Assembly (NCBI RefSeq): GCF_013282215.1
Contig: NZ_CP048103.1
Span: 1,426,001-1,490,000, forward strand
DNA from: Kroppenstedtia eburnea
GTDB taxonomy: Bacteria > Bacillota > Bacilli > Thermoactinomycetales > DSM-45169
Direction of reading: 5' to 3'
DNA length: 64,000 bases
Positions within the stretch are counted from its first letter, which is position 1. The number at the start of each line of letters is the position of its first letter. The notes under the pieces were generated by a model. It made no database searches, had not been told where the DNA came from, and was given only the letters and a program-made list of their open reading frames with translations. The position numbers were made by a program, and so were the translations under genes. Positions 35,085 to 44,019 of this stretch are shown piece by piece.

Positions 35085-36098
35085 TCAATTCAAGCTTTTG
35101 ACCACCTTGTCGGCGATGTCCCTCCGGATCACTTTGTCATAGGGGACATGGCCGGGAAGTTCGCCCGCCTCTTTCATCACTTGAAGCATGTGGTTGTATT
35201 CCTCACGGTCAATCACCGGATCTTCAGCCCACGTCTCCTGTGACTGGTAACGTTGGATCACCTTGATCAGAATCTTGCGGTCTGTATCCTTGAATGAAGG
35301 CTGAATCACATCTGCGATCTCCTCCGGGGAGTGTTCTTTCACCCAGCGTTGACCTTTATAGAGGGCGCGGGTGAATCGCTCCATCAGCTCCCGATTCTCC
35401 TTCAGATAACTCTCTTTTGCCAAGTAGACGGTGTAGGGCAACCTGCCACTGTCCTCGCCGAAGGAAGCGACCACATATCCCTTTCCTTCCTGCTCGATCT
35501 TGGAGGCGACCGGCTCAAAGAGTTGGGCATAATCTCCCGTTCCGGACACAAAGGCGCTGCCCAGGTTTTTAAAATCGATATTTTGGATAATCTCCACCTC
35601 CTTGTGCGGCACGAGACCATTTTTCCGTTGCACGTGTTCGCTCACCATTTCCGGCATTCCGCCTTTGCGCTGTCCGAGGAGTTTCTTCCCCTTCAGATCC
35701 TTCCATTGAAAGTCTTTGACCGGTTTGCGGGAGACAAGAAAAGTGCCGTCCGTCTGGGTCACTTGAGCAAAACCGACGATGGGGTTTTGTGCACCCCGGG
35801 AGGTGACATAGATTCCGGTTTCCGCTCCGACGAGGACCACATCCGCATCCCCGGACAGGAGGGCGGTCATCGTTTTGTCCCCGCCGAATCCGTTGGTCAG
35901 CTCGATCCGGATCCCTTCTTCCTCAAAAAAGCCTTTGTTGATCGCTGCATACTGGGGAGCGTAAAAGATGGACCGGGTCACCTCCATCACTCGCACCCGC
36001 TCGTGACGGGGGCTGGCATCATCGGCGGAGCAGGCTGTGATCGTCAGGAGCAGACTCAGCACCAGGCACAGGGTGAAACCTTTTTTGACAGATTGCAT
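35085..36098 (-). CDS. ABC transporter substrate-binding lipoprotein (NMT1/SsuA-like)
   Basis: 337 aa. Signal peptide with lipobox ITAC (Cys23), so it is anchored on the outer membrane face. The fold is the NMT1/THI5-like periplasmic binding type: IFYAPQYAAINKGFFEEEGIRIELTNG, ALLSGDADVVLVGAETGIY, FQWKDLKGKKLLG. This class binds sulfonates, taurine, nitrate or HMP-type pyrimidines; the ligand residues are not diagnostic by eye. First gene of the minus-strand importer operon, divergent from hemA. Confidence 0.9.
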   Translation of the reverse strand: MQSVKKGFTLCLVLSLLLTITACSADDASPRHERVRVMEVTRSIFYAPQYAAINKGFFEEEGIRIELTNGFGGDKTMTALLSGDADVVLVGAETGIYVTSRGAQNPIVGFAQVTQTDGTFLVSRKPVKDFQWKDLKGKKLLGQRKGGMPEMVSEHVQRKNGLVPHKEVEIIQNIDFKNLGSAFVSGTGDYAQLFEPVASKIEQEGKGYVVASFGEDSGRLPYTVYLAKESYLKENRELMERFTRALYKGQRWVKEHSPEEIADVIQPSFKDTDRKILIKVIQRYQSQETWAEDPVIDREEYNHMLQVMKEAGELPGHVPYDKVIRRDIADKVVKSLN

Positions 36099-36171
36099 GC
36101 CGGTTCCCTCCGGTTAAAAAATGGGCTGATGTATCCTATGCCCAGCTTCAAAATCTGTTCACAACCACCTT

Positions 36172-36201
36172 TTTTCATGGGAGAATAGCCTGTGCTATAA
36201 T
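36172..36201 (+). promoter_or_regulatory. sigma-A promoter of the hem operon
   Basis: TTTTCA (36172-36177), 18-nt spacer, TATAAT (36196-36201). The transcript would have a leader of about 115 nt. Confidence 0.65.
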
Positions 36202-36226
36202 GGGGTATGAATACACACGATCCACG

Positions 36227-36251
36227 GCGTGTAATCTCATCGGTTACACGC
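36227..36251 (+). promoter_or_regulatory. hairpin in the hemA leader
   Basis: GCGTGTAA and TTACACGC pair perfectly around a 9-nt loop (36227-36251). Further GC-rich segments (ACCGGCAG, ACCGGCAAACCG, GCCGGG) lie between it and hemA and could form alternative pairings. No known riboswitch class recognised. Confidence 0.5.
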
Positions 36252-36322
36252 ACCGGCAGCACCGGCCTGTCGGAAGTGGATGACCGGCAAACCGAAGAGC
36301 CGGGTAGATCGGGGTGAGTCTG

Positions 36323-37666
36323 ATGCACATCATCGTAACTGGGTTCAACCATGAGACGGCGCCGGTGGAGCTTCGGGAACGGATGACTTTTTCCGCCGAA
36401 GGTTTGGGGCGTTCCCTTCAGCGGCTCCGCAACACCAAAAGCATACTGGAGTGCGTGATCCTCAGCACCTGCAACCGGATGGAGCTGTATGTGGTCAGCG
36501 ATCAGCCTCACACCGGCCGATATTACTCCAAGGTGTTTCTGGAGAGTGAATTCGGCATCCCGAAAGAGGAGTTTGTTCACAATCTGTATGTAAAAGAAGA
36601 TGACGATGCGGTTTCTCATCTCTTTCGGGTGGTATCCGGTCTGGATTCCATGGTGCTGGGTGAAACCCAGATTTTAGGCCAGGTGAAGGATGCCTTGATG
36701 TCCGCACAGGCGGAAAGAGTGACGGGCACCATCTTCAATCAGCTGTTTAAACAGGCCGTCACGTTGGGCAAACGGATTCAATCGACGACAGAGATCGGTC
36801 AAAACGCGGTGTCCGTCAGTTATGCGGCGGTGGAACTGGGGAAAAAGATGTTCAGCACTTTCACCGGGAAAACCGTCCTTCTGCTCGGCGCCGGTGAAAC
36901 CGGGGAGTTGACGGCGAAACACTTGGTTGAATCCGGTGCGGACCGGGTGATTGTGCTGAACCGCACTTTTGCGAAAGCAAAGGAAATGGCCGACCGTTTC
37001 CACGGGGAAGCGAGACCTTTTCATCAATTGGTGGCATCGATTCGGGAAGCGGACATCGTGGTCAGCTCCACGGGGGCACCAGAGGCCGTGATCGCCAAAA
37101 ATGCGGTGGAGAAAGCGGTGGACAAGCGCCTCTCCCCCTTGTTCCTGATCGATATCGCGGTTCCCAGGGACATCGATCCCGCCATTCATGGATTGGACAA
37201 TGTTTTTCTCTACGATATCGACGATCTGAAAGACATTGTGGAAACCAATCTGGGCTTGCGACAACGGGAAGCGGAGAAAGCGGAAGGAATGATCCGGGAA
37301 GAGGTGGAGCACTTCCGCGAATGGGTTCATACTCTTGGCGTGGTTCCCCTGATTACGGCTCTCCGCGAGAAGGCGATGGAGATTCAGGCGGAGACGATGG
37401 ACAGTATCGAGCGGAAGTTGCCCGATCTGACCGAACGGGAGAAACGGGTCCTGCGCAAGCACACCAAGAGTATCGTCAACCAGATGCTTCGCGACCCTTT
37501 GGCACGCATCAAAGAGCTTGCCGTGACCAAGAACCGGGATGAAGCATTTGAGCTGTTTGCCCATATCTTTGCATTGGAGGAACAGCTGGAGGCGAAGGAG
37601 ATCGAGACAACACAGCGGAAAACCGCGGGGGATGTCAGCCTGAAACCCTCCCCCCGGACCTGCTGA
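36323..37666 (+). CDS. hemA: glutamyl-tRNA reductase
   Basis: 447 aa. First committed step of C5-pathway tetrapyrrole synthesis: glutamyl-tRNA to glutamate-1-semialdehyde with NADPH. The catalytic Cys lies in ILSTCNRMELY (near residue 50). GETQILGQVKDA and the Rossmann motif LLGAGETGELTAKHL are present, and the C-terminal dimerisation helix is complete. ATG at 36323 follows CGGGGTGAG; GTG at 36314 is an alternative. First gene of hemAXCDB-x-L. Confidence 0.96.
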   Translation: MHIIVTGFNHETAPVELRERMTFSAEGLGRSLQRLRNTKSILECVILSTCNRMELYVVSDQPHTGRYYSKVFLESEFGIPKEEFVHNLYVKEDDDAVSHLFRVVSGLDSMVLGETQILGQVKDALMSAQAERVTGTIFNQLFKQAVTLGKRIQSTTEIGQNAVSVSYAAVELGKKMFSTFTGKTVLLLGAGETGELTAKHLVESGADRVIVLNRTFAKAKEMADRFHGEARPFHQLVASIREADIVVSSTGAPEAVIAKNAVEKAVDKRLSPLFLIDIAVPRDIDPAIHGLDNVFLYDIDDLKDIVETNLGLRQREAEKAEGMIREEVEHFREWVHTLGVVPLITALREKAMEIQAETMDSIERKLPDLTEREKRVLRKHTKSIVNQMLRDPLARIKELAVTKNRDEAFELFAHIFALEEQLEAKEIETTQRKTAGDVSLKPSPRTC

Positions 37667-37701
37667 GGGGTCTCCGTTTCCGGGTGAAGGGGGAGACCGG
37701 T

Positions 37702-38514
37702 GTGTTTGCCCAGGGGTGGTTTTACGATTTAATCATCTATATCTATGTTTTGAGCCTGCTGTTCGCTTTTTCCGACCTTCTCCAGCCCAGCCGACGCTTG
37801 CGTCGGTTGGCGCTTCTCTTATTAATGACCGTTTGGTTTTTTCAAACGGTTTTTTTGACATGGACCCTGAGCACCCGTTTTCCGGCACTTTCGGGAACAG
37901 ACTCCCTCCTTTTCTATTCCTGGATCCTGGTGACGCTTTCCCTGGTGTTGGATCGGGTGTACAAAAACGATTTCCTGATCTTTTCCACCAACCTGCCGGG
38001 ATTTGCATTTCTGGCGGCTCATCTGTATATCGCTCCGGAGTCTGCGCCTTTGTCCAAACCGTTGTTATCCGAACTGGTGTTCATCCATGTCACCTTGGCT
38101 TTTCTGGCATACGCCCTGTTTTCGCTGTCGGCGGTGACAGCGGTGCTGTACCTGTTCGGATGCAAGCTTCTGAAGCGTAAGCGTTGGAACCAGACACTTC
38201 GGCGACTGCCAAGCCTGGGCAGTCTGCAACATTTTTCAAACCGGATGGTGATGATCGGGGTTCCCCTGCTGATTTTGGCATTGGTATTGGGAGGGGTCTG
38301 GGCCAATAAACAGATGGGGGGCGCTTTTTGGTATGATCCCAAGATCTTCAGCTCCATCTTCGTGCTTTTCGCCTATTTGATCTACCTGTACCAGCGGGCG
38401 GTCCGGGGATGGAACGGCCAACGTCTCGCTTGGTGGAATATCGTCTCTTTTATCACCGTGGTGATCAATTACCTGATTTCCAATGCGGGCTTTTCCTTTC
38501 ATCAGTGGTTGTAA
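37702..38514 (+). CDS. hemX: HemX, CcsA-family membrane protein
   Basis: 270 aa with about eight hydrophobic helices and the cytochrome c assembly (CcsA/ResC-like) pattern, including NKQMGGAFWYDPKIFSSIFVLFAYLIYL near the C-terminus. In B. subtilis HemX lowers the level of HemA protein, so it acts as a feedback element in heme synthesis. The GTG at 37702 is chosen because AAGGGGGAG lies 6 nt upstream; a GTG at 37684 has no site. The position directly after hemA supports the identity. Confidence 0.9.
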   Translation: MFAQGWFYDLIIYIYVLSLLFAFSDLLQPSRRLRRLALLLLMTVWFFQTVFLTWTLSTRFPALSGTDSLLFYSWILVTLSLVLDRVYKNDFLIFSTNLPGFAFLAAHLYIAPESAPLSKPLLSELVFIHVTLAFLAYALFSLSAVTAVLYLFGCKLLKRKRWNQTLRRLPSLGSLQHFSNRMVMIGVPLLILALVLGGVWANKQMGGAFWYDPKIFSSIFVLFAYLIYLYQRAVRGWNGQRLAWWNIVSFITVVINYLISNAGFSFHQWL

Positions 38515-38551
38515 TGGTGTTTCCATCCAGTCAAAGTTGCCCGAAGGGACA

Positions 38552-38649
38552 CTGGAAGCGTTGTGAAAAAGTCCCTCAAAGGGAGGGTTGGGTTTCACAT
38601 GGAGTGATTTTGTATGACCGAATCCGGCCAGCACTGATTCACAGCGCTT
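38552..38649 (+). repeat. dispersed inverted-end repeat, copy C (MITE-like), inside the hem operon
   Basis: Left end CTGGAAGCGTTGTGA, right end TTCACAGCGCTT, with the core GGGTTGGGTTTCACAT. It lacks the BD hairpin block and the second internal arm, so it is a shorter variant of 98 bp. It separates hemX from hemC. Confidence 0.75.
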
Positions 38650-38687
38650 ATAGAAAGCCGGACGGTTTCCATAAGGAGGAGAGGATC

Positions 38688-39617
38688 ATGCGAACCATCG
38701 TCGTCGGAACACGGCGCAGCCAGTTGGCGGTCACCCAGACTCAATGGGTGATGGAGCAAGTGCGGGACCGGCTGCCGCAAGGTTGGCAGATGGAGATGGA
38801 GAAGATGGTGACCCGCGGGGACCAGATTCTGAATGTCACCCTGTCCAAAGTGGGTGGAAAAGGGTTGTTTGTCAAAGAGATTGAACAGGCGTTGCTGGAC
38901 GGCCGGATCGATTTCGCCGTCCACAGCATGAAGGATATGCCCGGTGAGATGCCGGAGGGGTTAATCTTCGGTGCAGTCACCCGGCGGGAAGACCCCCGGG
39001 ATTGTCTGTTGTCCCGGAAGGGGGAAGGGTTGGATGATTTACCGGAAAACGCCTGCGTGGGAACCAGCAGTCTTCGCCGCCAGGCCCAGCTCCTGGCATA
39101 TCGGCCTGATCTGCGGGTGGAGCCGGTCCGGGGAAATCTGAACACCCGGTATCAAAAATTGATGGACGGTCAATTTGATGCCATTATCCTTGCTCAGGCA
39201 GGAATCGCCCGGATGGACTGGACGGACAAAGTGACCCAGGTTGTGCCTGAAGAGGTGATGCTGCCGGCGGTGGGGCAGGGAGCCCTCGCAGTTCAGTGCC
39301 GAAGGGATGATCAAGAGCTGTTGGAGCTGTTGGCGGAGGTGAATGATCCGGTGACGGAACGGGCTGTCACTGCGGAGCGCACCTTCCTGCAAGCCTTTGA
39401 GGGAGGCTGTCACCTGCCGATTGCAGGCCGGGCCACGGTGGACGGGGAGCGGATCCGTCTCCGGGGGCTGGTGGCTCATCCCTCGGGCACACCGATCCTG
39501 CGGGAAGAAGCGGAGGGGGCGGATCCGGTGGAGCTGGGGCGCCGTCTGGCCCGGGAGCTGATGGAGAAAGGAGCCCGGTCCCTGCTGGAGGAAGTGAAGA
39601 AAGGGCTGGAAGAATGA
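38688..39617 (+). CDS. hemC: porphobilinogen deaminase (hydroxymethylbilane synthase)
   Basis: 309 aa. Condenses four porphobilinogens to hydroxymethylbilane on a dipyrromethane cofactor bound to Cys241 (FEGGCHLPIAG). Other signatures are VGTRRSQLAVTQTQWV, FAVHSMKDMPGEMPEGL, GTSSLRRQAQLLAYRPDL and PVRGNLNTRYQKL. TAAGGAGGAG precedes the ATG at 38688. The open frame continues upstream through repeat copy C but has no family similarity there. Overlaps hemD by 4 nt. Confidence 0.96.
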   Translation: MRTIVVGTRRSQLAVTQTQWVMEQVRDRLPQGWQMEMEKMVTRGDQILNVTLSKVGGKGLFVKEIEQALLDGRIDFAVHSMKDMPGEMPEGLIFGAVTRREDPRDCLLSRKGEGLDDLPENACVGTSSLRRQAQLLAYRPDLRVEPVRGNLNTRYQKLMDGQFDAIILAQAGIARMDWTDKVTQVVPEEVMLPAVGQGALAVQCRRDDQELLELLAEVNDPVTERAVTAERTFLQAFEGGCHLPIAGRATVDGERIRLRGLVAHPSGTPILREEAEGADPVELGRRLARELMEKGARSLLEEVKKGLEE

Positions 39618-41116
39618 AGGGGGAACAGGTTCCGGAGTTCGTCGTCCCGTTGGTGGGGGCCGGTCCCGGAGATCCTGATCTGTTGACGCTGAAAGGGCGG
39701 GATACACTGCGGCAGACGGACATTCTGTTTTACGATCCGAGGGTCTCCCCGGCGCTGTTCCAATTTTTGCCGGAAGGGGCCCGACAGGTGCCGGCGGAGA
39801 CGGGGACTGCCGGGCCAAAGATCCTCCAGGCTTGTCAGAGCGGACATCAAGTGGTCCGCCTGGTGAGCGGAGATCCTTATCTGGACCCGGGCACAGTCTC
39901 TGAAGCCTTGGAGCTTGCCGCCATGGGAATTCGGACGGAACCGGTTCCCGGATTGCCGATGGAGACAACCCTTCCTGCCTATGCGGGAATCGCCCCCGCC
40001 TTCGGTGCCGGCAATTGGATGGCATGCCGATTTGCAAAGGCGGAGGCCTTCGGGTGGGAAGGCGTCGCCGATTTCTCCGGGACCCGGATCATCTTCCCGG
40101 AGGGGCGTGGGGTCCAACAGGTGGCCGGGAAGCTGTTGAGGGCCGGTTTGTCTCCGGATACCCCTGTTGCCCTGATTGAAAAGGGAGGTCGGATGGAACA
40201 GAGAGTGTGGACCGGTAGTCTCGATGGGGTGACAACGGAGTATGACCCACATTCCGCCACACTGTTCATCCTGGGAGAAGCGGTGAAGTCCAGGGAGGAA
40301 CTGGCCTGGTTGGAGAGAAAACCTTTGTTCGGACGTCGGATCCTGCTCACCCGGGCCAAAGGGCAAAATCAGTCCATGGCGGAAAAAATCAGACGGCTGG
40401 GTGGGGAGGCTGTGGAATTTCCTGCCATCGAATTCCGTCCGCCCCGACACCAGGAGGTATTGGATCAAGCCTTGCGCCGTCTGGAGGCTTTTGACTGGGT
40501 GGTCTTCACCAGTGTGAACGGGGTGAACTTTTTCTTCCGCCATCTGAACCGTCTGAACATCGATATCCGGCAAATGCATCGGGCCCGGTTGGCTGCTGTC
40601 GGCCCCCGGACGGCGCAAGCTTTGGAAGAGAAGGGTCTCCGGGTGGAAATCCTGCCCGAAGCGTACCAGGCCGAAAATCTGATCGAGGCGTTGAAGCCCC
40701 ATGTGAGTCCGGGGGAAACCGTGTTGCTTCCCCGTGCCAACATTGCCCGGAAACTGTTGGCCACTGAGCTGACGGCCTGTGGTTGTCAGGTGACCGATGT
40801 GGATGTCTATGATACAGTCCCCGGTGTTCAGGGAATCGGGGAGGTGGTTGGGATGTTGAAACGGGGAGAGCTTCACTTTTTGACATTTACCAGCTCATCC
40901 ACGGTGCGCAATTTCGTGAAGGAACTCCGCAGAGTGGAGTCCGGGTGGAAGTCGTTGCTGGATGGTGTCCGGGTGGTCTGCATCGGACCGATCACTGCGC
41001 AGACAGCGGAACAATACGGTGTGCAGGTGGATGCGGTTGCCGGGATCTATACCGTCGACGGTTTGATTGAAGCCATGATTCAATTGCCATCATCTCATGA
41101 GGAGGAATCGATATGA
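39614..41116 (+). CDS. hemD: fused degenerate uroporphyrinogen methyltransferase / uroporphyrinogen-III synthase
   Basis: 500 aa. The C-terminal half (about 245-490) is uroporphyrinogen-III synthase ([32 protein letters not shown] ... [15 protein letters not shown] ... [12 protein letters not shown]), which closes the tetrapyrrole ring. The N-terminal half resembles the CobA/SUMT methylase fold: [15 protein letters not shown] is intact. The SAM-binding GGDPF...GRGGEE segment is replaced by [13 protein letters not shown], and the PGxTSA segment by PGLPMETT. This half may therefore be inactive. Overlaps hemC and hemB by 4 nt each, showing tight coupling. Confidence 0.9.
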   Translation: MKGEQVPEFVVPLVGAGPGDPDLLTLKGRDTLRQTDILFYDPRVSPALFQFLPEGARQVPAETGTAGPKILQACQSGHQVVRLVSGDPYLDPGTVSEALELAAMGIRTEPVPGLPMETTLPAYAGIAPAFGAGNWMACRFAKAEAFGWEGVADFSGTRIIFPEGRGVQQVAGKLLRAGLSPDTPVALIEKGGRMEQRVWTGSLDGVTTEYDPHSATLFILGEAVKSREELAWLERKPLFGRRILLTRAKGQNQSMAEKIRRLGGEAVEFPAIEFRPPRHQEVLDQALRRLEAFDWVVFTSVNGVNFFFRHLNRLNIDIRQMHRARLAAVGPRTAQALEEKGLRVEILPEAYQAENLIEALKPHVSPGETVLLPRANIARKLLATELTACGCQVTDVDVYDTVPGVQGIGEVVGMLKRGELHFLTFTSSSTVRNFVKELRRVESGWKSLLDGVRVVCIGPITAQTAEQYGVQVDAVAGIYTVDGLIEAMIQLPSSHEEESI

Positions 41117-42090
41117 AACCCTTTGCCCGTCACCGGCGGCTGAGAAGCGGGGAGAATATCCGCCGGATGGTCCGGGAACACCAGGTTTCCCCGGATGACT
41201 TTATTTATCCCATCTTTGTCGTGGAAGGGAGCCGGATCAAAGAAGAAGTCCCTTCCATGCCGGGGGTGTTCCACTTTTCCCTCGATCGTCTGAACGAAGA
41301 GGTGGATGAAGTGGTGGAACTGGGCATTCCCTCGATCATCCTGTTCGGGGTGCCGGAGGATAAGGATGCCTGTGGCAGTTCAGCCCATGCCGACGAGGGG
41401 ATTGTGCAGCGGGCCATCCGTCAAGTGAAAGAGCGGCATCCCGACCTGTATGTGATGGCGGATACCTGTCTCTGTCAATACACGGATCATGGCCATTGCG
41501 GTGTGGTGGAAAACGGGGAGATCGTCAATGACGAATCCTTGCGCGTATTGGCCCGAACCGCTGTCTCCCAAGCCCGGGCCGGTGCGGATCTGATCGCTCC
41601 TTCCAACATGATGGACGGATTTGTGACTGTGATCCGGGAGGCCTTGGATGAGGCAGGGTTCACCCACATCCCGATCATGTCCTATGCGGTCAAGTACGCC
41701 TCCGCATTTTACGGTCCCTTCCGCGATGCGGCTCACTCCACCCCTCAATTCGGAGATCGACGCACTTACCAGATGGACCCGGCCAATGCCAGAGAAGCGC
41801 TCCGGGAAGCCGCCTCCGATGTGGCGGAGGGTGCCGATCTGCTGATGGTGAAGCCGGGGCTGGCCTATATGGATATCATCCATCGGTTGAAAGAGAACTT
41901 TCACCTGCCGGTGGCCGCCTACAATGTCAGTGGGGAATACTCCATGGTGAAGGCTGCTGCCGAAAAAGGATGGATCGATGAACGGGAAGTGGTTTTGGAG
42001 ACATTGACGGGCTTGAAGCGGGCCGGGGCGGATCTGATCCTGACCTATCACGCCAAAGATGCGGCACGGTGGCTGACGAATCGCGCTTGA
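41113..42090 (+). CDS. hemB: delta-aminolevulinic acid dehydratase (porphobilinogen synthase)
   Basis: 325 aa. Joins two aminolevulinates into porphobilinogen. A zinc-type active site is indicated by [13 protein letters not shown], with three cysteines. The two Schiff-base lysines are in [18 protein letters not shown] and [19 protein letters not shown] and [17 protein letters not shown] complete the family pattern. ATGA overlap with hemD; AGGAGGAATCGAT upstream. Confidence 0.97.
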   Translation: MKPFARHRRLRSGENIRRMVREHQVSPDDFIYPIFVVEGSRIKEEVPSMPGVFHFSLDRLNEEVDEVVELGIPSIILFGVPEDKDACGSSAHADEGIVQRAIRQVKERHPDLYVMADTCLCQYTDHGHCGVVENGEIVNDESLRVLARTAVSQARAGADLIAPSNMMDGFVTVIREALDEAGFTHIPIMSYAVKYASAFYGPFRDAAHSTPQFGDRRTYQMDPANAREALREAASDVAEGADLLMVKPGLAYMDIIHRLKENFHLPVAAYNVSGEYSMVKAAAEKGWIDEREVVLETLTGLKRAGADLILTYHAKDAARWLTNRA

Positions 42091-42165
42091 GGTCTCCTTG
42101 CAGGAAAACAGGACCATTTGTCGAACGATTGTACTGGACACAGCGGATGTCAAGGAGGCGGAGGA

Positions 42166-42498
42166 GTGGCCGAAACCTATTCCCTTCGGTTGTTGCGGGG
42201 AAGAACGAAGAATCGTATCGTTGTCATCCCTTTTGAGGAAGCCTGGCTTTCACTGGAGATGCCGGGACCCTTCAATCTGAAGAGTTGGTCGGTGACCGTG
42301 ACGGGAATCGAGGCTTCAGGAGCGGAATTTCTGGACAACTGTTATTACTATGGGGATCGAACCCTGACTCTGGAGATGGAGACATCCGGAGGCAAAAGGC
42401 TCGGCGGAACAGTGCGGATCCGTTCGGTGGCAGTGGGTCCCCAGGCCCGGGCTGTTTTTGATGGTGCGGGGTTTCTGGATGGATTTGAATCTTTGTAG
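42166..42498 (+). CDS. small protein of unknown function within the hem operon
   Basis: 110 aa, no signal peptide, no membrane segment, and a beta-rich pattern (YSLRLLRGRTKNRIVVIPFEEAW, SWSVTVTGIEASGAEF, RTLTLEMETSGG). The GTG at 42166 has AAGGAGGCGGAGGA just upstream. It lies between hemB and hemL with about 75-nt and 28-nt gaps, on the same strand, so it is almost certainly co-transcribed. B. subtilis has no gene here. No family recognised. Confidence 0.7.
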   Translation: MAETYSLRLLRGRTKNRIVVIPFEEAWLSLEMPGPFNLKSWSVTVTGIEASGAEFLDNCYYYGDRTLTLEMETSGGKRLGGTVRIRSVAVGPQARAVFDGAGFLDGFESL

Positions 42499-42526
42499 CG
42501 GCTGAGGAAAAGGGAGGGATGGACCG

Positions 42527-43816
42527 TTGACGAGAAGTTATGACCGGTCGGCGGCTTATTTTGAGGAAGCGAAACAGGTGATCCCCGGGGGAGTGAACAG
42601 CCCTGTTCGCGCTTTTAAAAATGTGGGGATGTCCCCGGTATTTATCCAACGGGGAGAGGGCTCCCGGATATTTGACGAAGACGGCAATGAATATATTGAC
42701 TATATCTGTTCCTGGGGTCCGCTGATTCTGGGACATGCTCACCCGGCGGTGGTGGAAGCGGTGACAGAGGCCGCCGCCCGGGGGACCAGTTTTGGAGCCC
42801 CGACTCAGATGGAGACCAAGCTGGCGCAATTGGTGACACAGATCGTTCCCGGGATGGAATCGGTCCGGATGGTCAACTCCGGAACGGAAGCGACGATGAG
42901 CGCTCTGCGATTGGCGCGGGCTTATACCAAGCGGAACAAGATTCTCAAGTTTGAAGGGTGTTACCACGGCCACTCAGACAGCCTTCTGATCAAGGCGGGG
43001 TCCGGGGTGGCTACGCTGGGGTTGCCCGACAGTCCGGGGGTTCCTGAAAACACCGGTCAACATACGCTTACGGTGCCATACAACGATTTGGACAGTACCC
43101 GGGTCGCATTTCAGAAGTTTGGACACGATATCGCCGCCGTGATTGTGGAGCCGGTGGCCGGCAATATGGGTGTGGTCCCGCCGGAACCGGGTTTTCTTGA
43201 AGGCTTGCGCCGCCTGACTCACCATTATGGGAGCCTCCTGATCTTTGATGAAGTGATGACCGGATTTCGTGTCGATTATCACTGTGCTCAAGGTTTGTTC
43301 GGGATCGAGCCGGATCTGACCACCCTGGGCAAGGTGATCGGCGGGGGACTGCCGGTGGGGGCCTACGGCGGGAAACGGGAGATCATGGAGATGGTGGCTC
43401 CCATCGGTCCGGTCTACCAGGCGGGAACCCTCTCCGGAAATCCCATCGCCATGGCCGCCGGATACACCACTCTGCTGGAAATGGGCAAGCCGGGTGCGTA
43501 CGATCAGCTGGAACAGCGGGCGATCCGTCTGGAGGAAGGCTTGAAGCAAAACGCCGAAGAGGCGGGGATTCCTCATCATATCAACCGGATCGGTTCCATG
43601 ATCTGCCTCTTTTTCACCGATGAGCGGGTGATCAGCTACGAACAGGCAAAACAGGCGGACACAGACCTGTTTGCCCGGTATTTCAGGGGAATGATGGAAC
43701 AAGGGATCTCCCTGCCCCCGTCTCAGTTTGAGGGAATGTTCATCTCCACTGCGCACACGGAAGAAGATATTGAACGCACGCTCGAGGCCAGCCGTCATGT
43801 GATGAATCAACTTTAA
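42527..43816 (+). CDS. hemL: glutamate-1-semialdehyde 2,1-aminomutase
   Basis: 429 aa PLP enzyme, class III aminotransferase fold. It makes 5-aminolevulinate, the step after HemA. Signatures are [15 protein letters not shown] at the start, [57 protein letters not shown], and the PLP lysine in [17 protein letters not shown] (near residue 268). TTG start at 42527 with AGGGAGG about 9 nt upstream. Last gene of the hem operon; a terminator follows. Confidence 0.96.
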   Translation: MTRSYDRSAAYFEEAKQVIPGGVNSPVRAFKNVGMSPVFIQRGEGSRIFDEDGNEYIDYICSWGPLILGHAHPAVVEAVTEAAARGTSFGAPTQMETKLAQLVTQIVPGMESVRMVNSGTEATMSALRLARAYTKRNKILKFEGCYHGHSDSLLIKAGSGVATLGLPDSPGVPENTGQHTLTVPYNDLDSTRVAFQKFGHDIAAVIVEPVAGNMGVVPPEPGFLEGLRRLTHHYGSLLIFDEVMTGFRVDYHCAQGLFGIEPDLTTLGKVIGGGLPVGAYGGKREIMEMVAPIGPVYQAGTLSGNPIAMAAGYTTLLEMGKPGAYDQLEQRAIRLEEGLKQNAEEAGIPHHINRIGSMICLFFTDERVISYEQAKQADTDLFARYFRGMMEQGISLPPSQFEGMFISTAHTEEDIERTLEASRHVMNQL

Positions 43817-43826
43817 AGAAATCGAG

Positions 43827-43853
43827 GCCGCCGATTCCGATCGGTGGCTTTTT
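43827..43853 (+). terminator. terminator of the hem operon
   Basis: GCCGCCGA - TTCCGA - TCGGTGGC followed by TTTTTG. Confidence 0.9.
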
Positions 43854-43908
43854 GTGTGTTGGAACCCTGAAGGAGGCTTCCTCCTCCACTTGGACGGACA
43901 GGGCACAA

Positions 43909-43936
43909 GTATATCCCGGCGGGACCCGCATATAGT
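43909..43936 (+). promoter_or_regulatory. possible sigma-E promoter of spoVID
   Basis: GTATATC and CATATAGT separated by 13 nt (consensus spacing 14-15). Weak match, offered because spoVID is a sigma-E gene in Bacillus. Confidence 0.3.
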
Positions 43937-44019
43937 TACAGTACGGGTAACCGGCGGCATCTTCCGTCCGGATGTCGTCGGTTTCATCGAGAGTGACGTC
44001 CAACAGAGGGGGGATTTTT

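Noticed and set aside
36098-36322. Thiamine (TPP) riboswitch controlling the NMT1-like transporter
   Set aside because: No CTGAGA or ACC-TGA-type core on the minus strand before the binding-protein gene.
36202-36322. c-di-GMP or cobalamin riboswitch in the hemA leader
   Set aside because: A few fragments (GGCAAACC-like) resemble c-di-GMP-I, but the order and spacing of conserved elements do not fit; kept only as an unclassified structured leader.
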